A DNA stretch of 64,000 nt from Salinicola endophyticus (GTDB taxonomy: Bacteria; Pseudomonadota; Gammaproteobacteria; Pseudomonadales; Halomonadaceae): assembly GCF_003206575.1 (NCBI RefSeq), contig NZ_PZJO01000004.1, positions 211,735 to 275,734 on the forward strand. Reading direction: 5' to 3'. Below, piece by piece: positions 1 to 6,861 of this stretch. Positions within the stretch are counted from its first letter, which is position 1, and each line of letters opens with the position of its first letter. Made by a program: the position numbers and the translations under genes. The notes beneath the pieces are model-generated. The model worked only from the letters and a program-made list of their open reading frames with translations. It ran no database searches and was not told the DNA's origin.

Positions 1-105
1 TTGGATACCAAGAATGTTAGTGCTGACGTTTTGTCACTCCTGGGTTCCATTGATCTGTATGTCAAAGAAACCACAGGGCACAACATGGTTGTCATAGGTA
101 GTTAG
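1..105 (+). CDS. possible C-terminal end of a CDS entering from the left
   Basis: Frame 1 is open from the first base and ends at a TAG at 103-105, giving a 34-residue tail that reads like ordinary protein (ends ...HNMVVIGS). No start is visible, so the gene would begin outside the window. The family cannot be recognised from this little sequence. A plus-strand intrinsic terminator lies about 245 bases further on, which is compatible with a rightward gene ending here, but an open stretch of 105 bases can occur by chance. Confidence 0.35.
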   Translation: MDTKNVSADVLSLLGSIDLYVKETTGHNMVVIGS

Positions 106-347
106 TTACCGACTAGGTCCTATAAGAGAATAGAGTTTCAAGAAGCTCTTGGAGAAGGTGTCTCTTGGTTTTAATTCTTGTTCAAATGATTTCTAGACTA
201 TGGTGTAAGTTGAGGGTTGTGATAGAACTCCGAGTTTGGGTTAATGAAAAGCAACTTGCTGATACTCCCATGGGGCATTGCAGTGCCCCCCCCGCCCCTA
301 TTAGGGTGAGTTAGAGGGGAGAGCACTTCAGATGGCCATAAAGATTG

Positions 348-391
348 GCTCCCCGCTTATTTGATACAAACCCCGGCGGGGGGCGTTTTTT
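348..391 (+). terminator. intrinsic terminator for rightward transcription
   Basis: GCTCCCCGC at 348-356 pairs with GCGGGGGGC at 376-384 (nine pairs, one of them G-U) and is followed by a run of six T at 386-391. It faces into the end of the leftward reverse-transcriptase gene and overlaps that gene's stop codon at 357-359, so it would also protect the defence gene from rightward read-through, or insulate the left-hand gene from it. Confidence 0.55.
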
Positions 392-3300
392 GCTTAATCC
401 CTGATTTCATGCTTGTGCCAACACCGTCACGGCGGAAATCAAACATATTCAATTTGAATGTATTGATAGTCACTTGGTCGTTGCCACTTGAATGCGCTAT
501 CAGGCGTTTGTGCCTTTCATTATAAGGAGCCATGGCATATGAACCACCAAATTCACCGCTGTTGACCAGAACGATGTATTGATACATGTGGTAGTGCAGT
601 GCCTCTACCATTGAATCAAAGGTATTTACATCTCTGTTTAGCGCCGGGATCAATAGTGCATTAGATTTGTCTCGAAGATCGGCGCTTAATGAAATGTCGG
701 TGGAGTCAAAGCAGATCGCAGAGGTCAGGACAAATCCGCGGTCATTAGAGAATTTTGGGTGAAGCAGCTCCAGCATCAGTTGGTACGGTCGCCATGGCTG
801 GATGTTTATCTGCCTTTCTCCCTCCATCATATGATGTTTTCCTTGGAATCTTTGAATCTCGTTCTGGTTGCCGTTGTGCTTCCTGGGGACAATCCAGATT
901 GCGCAGTTGTTTGGGCCTTTTACTCCAGGTTGATTAATAAAGCCAAGACCGGAAAGTACTATTGCATGAGTCTTGCGCGAAAGCTGGACAAGGATGTCTA
1001 GGTCATCATTGTGGACGGCCAGTTCTGGAAGCACTATCAGGTCAATATCCTGTTCGCGCTCTCCGTTCTTAGGCTTTTCAAGATGCTGGGCCTCGATATG
1101 CTTGGTTATTAGTGTTGCGACTCTTGCCACGTGTCGGCGGTGTTTGGTCCGATATACAGGATCATTCAATAAAATACCATGCTTAGAAAAATCATTCTGT
1201 TGGGGCATTTTGGCCTGAACCATGGCAACTTTCAGGCTGTTTTTAGTGTCTTTTGTGTTGTCCCAGTTAGGTGTGATCAACTCTGGGAGTCCTGGGATCT
1301 CGGATTGCTGGCAGTAGCTTTCTTTCAGTGTAGAAAGGCGTTTTTCCACGAGTTGTTTTACAGCTTCCACAGTGAGCGCATTCGGCCAGGAATAACCCTG
1401 ATCATTCACACGAATGCCAGGCCATTTTAGCAACTTTGAAAGTAACGTCGTAAGCCAAGCCGAGAACTGTGCGGCCTCACCTACTAGAGCCTCAGGGGTA
1501 GTAAGTAGGCCGACTTGCCTTTTATATTGGGTTGATCTCAAGCCTCGGTAGCCTACGTTCGGGGTGATAGACTGACCAAATCCTGTTGGGTCATCAGAAC
1601 CGGCTAGAACGGCTCTTATGCAGAGAGCTATGCGTTGCAGTATAAATGTATCGTCCAGCTCATCTTGCTCGCGGTGAAGGTGGTAGGCTAGCTGGCTAAG
1701 TGATGCATGAAATGCTAGTTCACTGATATTCAACTCGGCTTCAAAGGCTTTGAACTTAGGTGGATTCGAGTAGCTACCAAATTGAATCTTTGTCTGACCC
1801 AAGTCTATTACATCGTCAGGCTTAGCCTTCTGGAAATCGTTTTCTTTCCCCAGTAGAGCCTGCATTAACTTAAGTGCCATGATTTCATTGGCCAGAGGGT
1901 TGTCCGGCCGACTGATAAGCTTGTAGATAGCTATGTCATCCTTGATATCCTTGAGCGCCTTTGCCGATGGCTTGGTGTCGAGGTAGAGCTTGCTGTAGAT
2001 CTTGTTCGTCTTGAGTTGGTTAAGCCAGCCGTACTTAAGGGGGCGAGCATGCAGTATGAGTGAACGACAGAATGCCATATCCTGGATTGCGATAAGCTCA
2101 GTTATCCCTACAGGGTCATTATGAACTTCAAGCAAAGAAGCCGTTGCTCTCAAAACAGGTTTCTGGTCGATTACCAGTTGCTTGGCAATAAGGATGCTGG
2201 CTGCAGTATCGCGAATACCGAAATTTTTAGGTAAGCTAATATTTCTGAAACCCTTGGTGAGCTTTAAGATGAAATCATAGAACGGATCAGTACTATTTTC
2301 TTCTAAGGTGGTATCAAGCCTTACTAGAAGAAGGAAACGTGCCTGGTCCACCAGGAAGTCGAATCTTTTTCGATGTTCACCTAAGCTAGGTTCAATCGTT
2401 TCTTGGGTGGCCGCATCAACTTCCACTTTTTTACTTGGTTTATCATTATCTATAGGGCGAGAAGCAATGTCGACAGCCAGATCTTGCAATACCTCGAAAA
2501 AATCATCAATATCTGCGTGAGCGGGAATGGCGTGTCTATCTTTGCGATGAATTACGGTAGCGGAGTGGCGGAAGATTTCAGCCATACAGTAATTTGCTAT
2601 TTCCGCTTGTTTGGGACAACGGTCCTCCCAGAGATGATATTCATAGTCCTGAAGGTGCCGGAGCTGCTGCAGGACTGGTGTAAGAAGCTTGGTGCTCGGG
2701 AACAGCTCCAGCCCTTTTTTCAGCAGAAGAACTAGAGAGGGCTCATGGCTCCAGTTGGCGATGAAACGCCGCGCGAGCCGTTCTTGGAGATAGTCCCAGT
2801 CACCGGGTATGGGTTGACCGTTGTCATCAACTTCTCTGGCAGTAAAATGCCGGATATCGCTTAGTAGGCTCGTTACCTTATTAGCCGTGAATCGCTTCAG
2901 TGTATCTTCTCGTACATCGAAGATATCCTTCTCTACGGCTGCAAGGCGATTGAAGCGCCTAGAAGATTCGGTTTCAGATTGTTCATGGGTCTTGTTGTTT
3001 GACAGCAATAGCAATGATTCTAGTTGCCCGAGGTAGGTGTCTGCATCCTCAAGAGAGACTGGGCCACTGATGCTTGACTGGATGTCTTCCAGTGTTTTCG
3101 AAATGCCGACAGATTTCCCTCTGTAGATCTCTATCTTGGTTTTTTTTTCATTGAGCTTCAGGTTCAAATTAAGAGTGTCTAGCTCAGTTTCTATTTTTCT
3201 CTCTAACGCCTTCTTGATTGCTTTGAGATGGCTTTCCCCCTCGTTTTTCTCAGATTGTGATTTGCTTTCAAAATATTCTCGATTGGGGGCAATAACGACC

Positions 3301-4340
3301 AAGCGTATGTCATCGACATAACGACAATAATCGATAAGTTTGATGGGGGTGTCAGGCGGTTCCGCCAGATCAATGGTGTCACCAATAAGGCTACTCATGA
3401 CACCATCAAATCCGAGCATGTAGATATTGGCAAGGAAGCCTGACGCGACTAGGCCTTGAGGTAGACCCTTCGGTGCCGTCTTGATATCAGGGGTTTGGCA
3501 TACTTCAGGGAAACGCTGCTCGGCTTCCAGTGACCATTCCCACTGCTCAAATGCGGCCAGCACGTGGTCTCTGGTTGTGTGATTTGATGTTCCTGTTAAT
3601 TTTTGCTCGTCAGACAGATCCCTGACTTGTTTGATGAGCTCTTTTCTGTCAACGCGGTCAAAGAATTGGCTCAGATCCAGCTCTACGAGATACACCTCTT
3701 CATCTCTCGATTTCTCTGGTAGCGCCTTGCTGGCGAAATAGTAAGGACGTTGCAAGAATCTGCGGTAGTCTCTGAAATATTTGCTGTATGTTGTGGTTGC
3801 ACCGTAGCTGTGTTCGGCTTTGTCGTCTTCGTATCTGCAATAGAGTCGATTGCCGTAGCTGACAACTTCTTTATCGTGAACTTCGTCGTAAGAAGTCGTG
3901 GGATCGCCTTGGGTTGACTCCACGTCATTGGCTAGACACATCATCAGTAGAGTCATGATGGTCTGTTCGCGGATACCTACGTGCGCCAGTGGTCTCAGAG
4001 TGAGCTGTTTTTCATCTGCCGGCTTCCAGATAAGTTTGAACTCTGCAATTACTTTTTCTATGTCCCCTTTGGGCTCTATAAACCCCCATGGGCAGGCCTT
4101 GGGGGCCGGAACCAGCTCGAGAGGTTCAAACTTAAGTTTACCCTCAATATCGTGGGCCCACTCGGCACATCGATTTCGCAGATCGATGGATGAAACGTCC
4201 AGTTCAAAGTTATCTGCATACCAATTGGTGGTGCGGATATAGTCATGGGCCTTTTTCCAGGCCAATGCCAGAAGTAAGGGGTCGGTCAGGTATTTGTCAT
4301 TCAGAAATAGCTGGTCATATTTTGAATTAAGTACTGGCAT
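357..4340 (-). CDS. drt1: DRT1-type reverse transcriptase-nitrilase fusion (UG1 class), anti-phage defence
   Basis: A protein of 1327 residues. A reverse-transcriptase domain occupies roughly residues 190-400: the first catalytic Asp is D222 in a DLSQFF motif, a GLPQG motif lies near residues 292-296, and the YVDD box is at 341-344 (bases 3309-3320). A long, probably helical middle follows. The C-terminal ~270 residues form a nitrilase (C-N hydrolase) domain with the full Glu-Lys-Cys triad: E1106 in LPELAVH, K1168 in QGKHH, C1210 in AICFD. This architecture is that of the UG1 group of 'unknown group' RTs, shown in the literature to give phage resistance as DRT type 1. AAGGA sits six bases before the ATG. 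The gene is single, with no partner protein on either side, and its base composition is much less GC-rich than the neighbouring operons, indicating transfer. The template, any RNA cofactor and the nitrilase substrate cannot be read from sequence. Confidence 0.9.
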   Translation of the reverse strand: MPVLNSKYDQLFLNDKYLTDPLLLALAWKKAHDYIRTTNWYADNFELDVSSIDLRNRCAEWAHDIEGKLKFEPLELVPAPKACPWGFIEPKGDIEKVIAEFKLIWKPADEKQLTLRPLAHVGIREQTIMTLLMMCLANDVESTQGDPTTSYDEVHDKEVVSYGNRLYCRYEDDKAEHSYGATTTYSKYFRDYRRFLQRPYYFASKALPEKSRDEEVYLVELDLSQFFDRVDRKELIKQVRDLSDEQKLTGTSNHTTRDHVLAAFEQWEWSLEAEQRFPEVCQTPDIKTAPKGLPQGLVASGFLANIYMLGFDGVMSSLIGDTIDLAEPPDTPIKLIDYCRYVDDIRLVVIAPNREYFESKSQSEKNEGESHLKAIKKALERKIETELDTLNLNLKLNEKKTKIEIYRGKSVGISKTLEDIQSSISGPVSLEDADTYLGQLESLLLLSNNKTHEQSETESSRRFNRLAAVEKDIFDVREDTLKRFTANKVTSLLSDIRHFTAREVDDNGQPIPGDWDYLQERLARRFIANWSHEPSLVLLLKKGLELFPSTKLLTPVLQQLRHLQDYEYHLWEDRCPKQAEIANYCMAEIFRHSATVIHRKDRHAIPAHADIDDFFEVLQDLAVDIASRPIDNDKPSKKVEVDAATQETIEPSLGEHRKRFDFLVDQARFLLLVRLDTTLEENSTDPFYDFILKLTKGFRNISLPKNFGIRDTAASILIAKQLVIDQKPVLRATASLLEVHNDPVGITELIAIQDMAFCRSLILHARPLKYGWLNQLKTNKIYSKLYLDTKPSAKALKDIKDDIAIYKLISRPDNPLANEIMALKLMQALLGKENDFQKAKPDDVIDLGQTKIQFGSYSNPPKFKAFEAELNISELAFHASLSQLAYHLHREQDELDDTFILQRIALCIRAVLAGSDDPTGFGQSITPNVGYRGLRSTQYKRQVGLLTTPEALVGEAAQFSAWLTTLLSKLLKWPGIRVNDQGYSWPNALTVEAVKQLVEKRLSTLKESYCQQSEIPGLPELITPNWDNTKDTKNSLKVAMVQAKMPQQNDFSKHGILLNDPVYRTKHRRHVARVATLITKHIEAQHLEKPKNGEREQDIDLIVLPELAVHNDDLDILVQLSRKTHAIVLSGLGFINQPGVKGPNNCAIWIVPRKHNGNQNEIQRFQGKHHMMEGERQINIQPWRPYQLMLELLHPKFSNDRGFVLTSAICFDSTDISLSADLRDKSNALLIPALNRDVNTFDSMVEALHYHMYQYIVLVNSGEFGGSYAMAPYNERHKRLIAHSSGNDQVTINTFKLNMFDFRRDGVGTSMKSGIKQKTPPAGVCIK

Positions 4341-4962
4341 TTGTTTTTCCTTGATCGGCTACCTTGTCAACGAAATATTTCGGTGCCTCTTGGTTAGCCT
4401 TGGGCCTATCCTTTGATGTATTGATAGATGTGCAGCGTCTTTTCCAGGTATGGCTGACCTGGAACGCCACCACGCCTCGCACAGTCAGCTGCTCGACGAC
4501 CAGCTCGCCTGAAATCATGATGATCCTTGCCACCCTCTGCGCAGCCGATGGTGTACCACACCGTCCACTTACTGTTGTTTTGCCGGTCCATAGGGCCCGT
4601 CATTGGATAGTGCCACACGTCAGGTGCGGTGTTTATGCACGAGAGGTGCCGAGGGGCCGTACTGAGGGCTCACGTGCGCGCCCCGATCTCCTGATCGGTA
4701 CAGTACCGGTACACACTTAAGTTTTCTATGGTATGCTTAGATTTCGCTAACCTACTGATTCCAAAGAACTGTACCTTTCGCTAGATTTCGGTCACTTTCC
4801 CTTGGGTATCAGTAACTTATTGTTTTAAAAGCGAACTCATAATCCCTCGGCTCGTGGACTCTCTCTTGACCGAGCCCGGTATCGGATCGGTGATATAGCG
4901 CTTCCCGATACGGCTCTCTGTTACCCTTCCAGGCATTGCCCACACCTGTTCTTTGCGTGAGT

Positions 4963-5179
4963 GCACCTACCCAATGGCAGCCACGTGCCGCAAACAGTGA
5001 CTCAGTTGATCGGCGCCGATCCAATTCGCTTTATCTATCCGAAAGCCCATACCACCCCCACCACCCCAACTTATGTGCCATTGGGAGACCGATATTGACT
5101 GGACTCCACCCCCAATTTCTGCAGCCGATAGGTGAGCTTGGCGCGAATGATGCCCAGGCCGTGGGCGGCTTGGTAGACG
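4963..5179 (+). repeat. diverged direct repeat, copy A
   Basis: Matches 19870-20077 in the same orientation, covering the last ~110 coding bases of the sigma-54 regulator plus its 3' flank. In the best-aligned ~107 bases (5073-5179) I count 19 mismatches by hand. The flank part is looser and holds small insertions. The two copies bracket the whole C1-amine gene cluster. Confidence 0.75.
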
Positions 5180-5190
5180 CTCAGACGGTA
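5071..5190 (-). pseudogene. relic of the C-terminal HTH of a sigma-54 activator
   Basis: Read on the minus strand this stretch encodes AAHGLGIIRAKLTYRLQKLG followed by a tail ending in a TAA at 5071-5073. The intact regulator at 19969-21813 has [20 protein letters not shown] in the same position and a similar tail, so this is the Fis-type DNA-binding end of a paralogue. No AAA+ or sensor domain remains upstream of it, and several helix residues are substituted. It is a dead fragment rather than a small functional gene. Confidence 0.75.
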
Positions 5191-5393
5191 ATAGGTGGCC
5201 TGGCGAATAGGTGGCTTCCCGAAAGCGGTCGGCCTGCACTGCTCATAAGAGAGCCCTGTTTACGGCGTTATCAGCGATGTGACGTGTGTCATAGACCACG
5301 GGCAGTGGGTGCCGAAGGGGTCAATAAGTCGGTCGCCTGGCCAGGCGCGCTTCCATGGCGTTGCACCTGGGGCTTGCCGTCTTCGCGGGGAGA

Positions 5394-6011
5394 TCAGTCT
5401 TGTTCGTCGTCGTCATAATGGATGATGGAGAGCAACTGCAGGGGGACTTCATGCAGTTTCTCCGGCCCATGAGGGACTGCGGCATCGAAAGCCAGGCTGT
5501 CGCCTGGCCCCATGTCGTAGAACTGCTCTCCATGGCGATAGGTCAGGCGACCTTTCAACATATAGATGAACTCATGGCCTGCGTGGCTGAAGTTGGGAAA
5601 GACTTCACTGGCGTCATCCATGGTAATCAGAAAGGGCTCGTAGCGTTTCTTGGGGCCCTGGCGATAGCTCAGCAGCTGGTAGGTATGGCCTACCTCGGTG
5701 CCGGTGCGTACCACTTCCATGCCTTCGCCGGCCTTGACGAGCTGGGCGCCACGCCCGATCTGATCGTAATCGCTGAACAGCTTGGAAATCGGCAGGTCGA
5801 TGGCGTTGCAGAGCCGACTGAGGGTGTCGAGGCTGGTCGAGACCTGGGCGTTTTCGACCTTGCTGATCATGCCCTGACTGAGACCGGCGATCCGTGCCAC
5901 GTCAGAGATCTTGTACCCCTGGGAGAGGCGCTTCTGCTTCAAGGCCCGGGCGATGTGCTGTTCTAGACGCAGGCGCGTTTCGTTCTTGTCGGTGGTGACA
6001 GAGTCACTCAT
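5394..6011 (-). CDS. XRE-family regulator with C-terminal cupin domain
   Basis: A protein of 205 residues with an N-terminal lambda-repressor-type helix-turn-helix (about residues 18-75; ARIAGLSQGMISKVENAQ is the recognition region) and a C-terminal cupin barrel (about 125-195; SHAGHEFIYMLKGRL and the PGDSLAFDAAVPHGPE segment). Such proteins sense a small metabolite in the cupin and repress or activate neighbouring amine, amino-acid or polyamine genes. It lies downstream of and codirectional with the methylamine/sarcosine oxidation operon, so it probably regulates that operon. I chose the ATG at 6011 because the family starts a few residues before the HTH and AAGG lies upstream. A longer frame reaches 6119 but its extra 36 residues look unlike the family. 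Confidence 0.8.
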   Translation of the reverse strand: MSDSVTTDKNETRLRLEQHIARALKQKRLSQGYKISDVARIAGLSQGMISKVENAQVSTSLDTLSRLCNAIDLPISKLFSDYDQIGRGAQLVKAGEGMEVVRTGTEVGHTYQLLSYRQGPKKRYEPFLITMDDASEVFPNFSHAGHEFIYMLKGRLTYRHGEQFYDMGPGDSLAFDAAVPHGPEKLHEVPLQLLSIIHYDDDEQD

Positions 6012-6152
6012 GGCAATGCTGGCCTTGTCGACGGCGTGAGAGCTACCAATTGTGCCAGAGTCCGGCTGGCCGTGGCACGTTCCGCCCCAGCCGGCGGCGT
6101 CGCCCGCCATCCAGCTCATCGCCCCTGGCCATGAACCGGGGGCGAGCCTCGC

Positions 6153-6860
6153 TCATGCAGCGGCCGGAGAGAGCAGCGCATCGAGGCCCAAGGGGCCGCC
6201 GTCAAACTCCTGCATGGCATCGAGCAGGGCCGGCCATAAATAGGCCGCCGAGGCACTATCCACCAGCAGGTGCAGACAGGGCAGCTCGCCCAGGGCATCG
6301 CGGATGACGATGGCATCGATTCGGGCCACCGAGGTCTGGGCGATATGCCCTGCCGGGAACGCCGCTGCATCGAGATCGACGCCGCATAGCTTGGCCATCA
6401 CCCTGGCGGTACTGGCACCGGTGAGCACCAGCCAGGCATGGCTGTCCTGACGCGGTAACGAATAACAGCCGGGGGGCAGCGTTGCCCAATCTTGCGCGGT
6501 CATGGACACGCGCTGGCCAGCGTCCGTGAGGCTGCCCAGCAACAGATACTCGGTGGAGGAGAGTCGGGCCAGCCGGCTGCCGTCGTCCTGAATCCGGCAG
6601 CGATTGGGCTCATCGGGCAGGCGATAGCCGCGTTCTGCCAGTGCGGCGGCGGCCTGAGGGCCGCGCAGGCCGAAGCGCGGCAGCGCCGAGAGGTCAGCCA
6701 ACCCGCAGTGGTCTAGACGGAAGCCTTCGTCGGTTGGGCCGGAGAAGCGTGCCGGGATCTCGGCATCGCCCAACTGCTTCCACTCGACGCGAGGGCGCTC
6801 GGCATGCAGGCCATTGAGCGGAGGGCGCGAGAGGCCAGTGGTCGCGTTTTGTGTGGTCAT
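6153..6860 (-). CDS. mgdD: N-methylglutamate dehydrogenase / sarcosine oxidase gamma subunit
   Basis: A protein of 235 residues resembling the SoxG/MgdD gamma subunit of heterotetrameric sarcosine-oxidase-like enzymes. The subunit is related to the folate-binding T-protein fold and closes the tetramer. It is the last gene of purU-folD-beta-delta-alpha-gamma. Its ATG at 6858-6860 lies one base past the alpha-subunit stop and is preceded by GGAG within that gene's end, so the two are translationally coupled. Because gmaS and mgsABC are next door, I favour the N-methylglutamate dehydrogenase name over sarcosine oxidase (soxG). Sequence alone does not separate the two. Confidence 0.8.
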   Translation of the reverse strand: MTTQNATTGLSRPPLNGLHAERPRVEWKQLGDAEIPARFSGPTDEGFRLDHCGLADLSALPRFGLRGPQAAAALAERGYRLPDEPNRCRIQDDGSRLARLSSTEYLLLGSLTDAGQRVSMTAQDWATLPPGCYSLPRQDSHAWLVLTGASTARVMAKLCGVDLDAAAFPAGHIAQTSVARIDAIVIRDALGELPCLHLLVDSASAAYLWPALLDAMQEFDGGPLGLDALLSPAAA

Positions 6861-6861
6861 T

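Larger units (their letters stand above)
4341..5393. other. decayed spacer between the defence gene and the C1-amine locus
   Basis: About 1 kb without a convincing intact gene. Just upstream of the RT gene (4327-4618) two overlapping minus-strand frames each look partly protein-like but neither is continuous, consistent with a frameshifted small gene or chance. A palindrome GTACCGGTAC lies near 4704. From 4963 rightward the DNA resembles the 3' end and downstream flank of the sigma-54 regulator gene at 19969-21813 (see the separate repeat and pseudogene entries). From 5191 to 5393 I see nothing recognisable. Confidence 0.6.

Noticed and set aside
271-290. GGGGCA/TGCCCC hairpin as a terminator of the RT gene
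   Set aside because: A six-pair stem but no T-run on either strand. It is followed by C-rich sequence.
4327-4618. Two overlapping minus-strand frames just upstream of the RT gene (68 and 70 codons) as a partner gene of the defence system
   Set aside because: Neither has a recognisable domain. Protein-like stretches switch between frames, so at most it is a frameshifted remnant. It has no convincing ribosome site of its own.
4831-4860. A tRNA-like string (CTCATAATCCCTCGG) that resembles the anticodon-loop-to-variable region of a CAT-anticodon tRNA, possible att scar
   Set aside because: No T-arm or acceptor stem can be folded after it and no 5' half exists. An integration scar remains possible but is not supported by a matching repeat on the other side of the RT gene.
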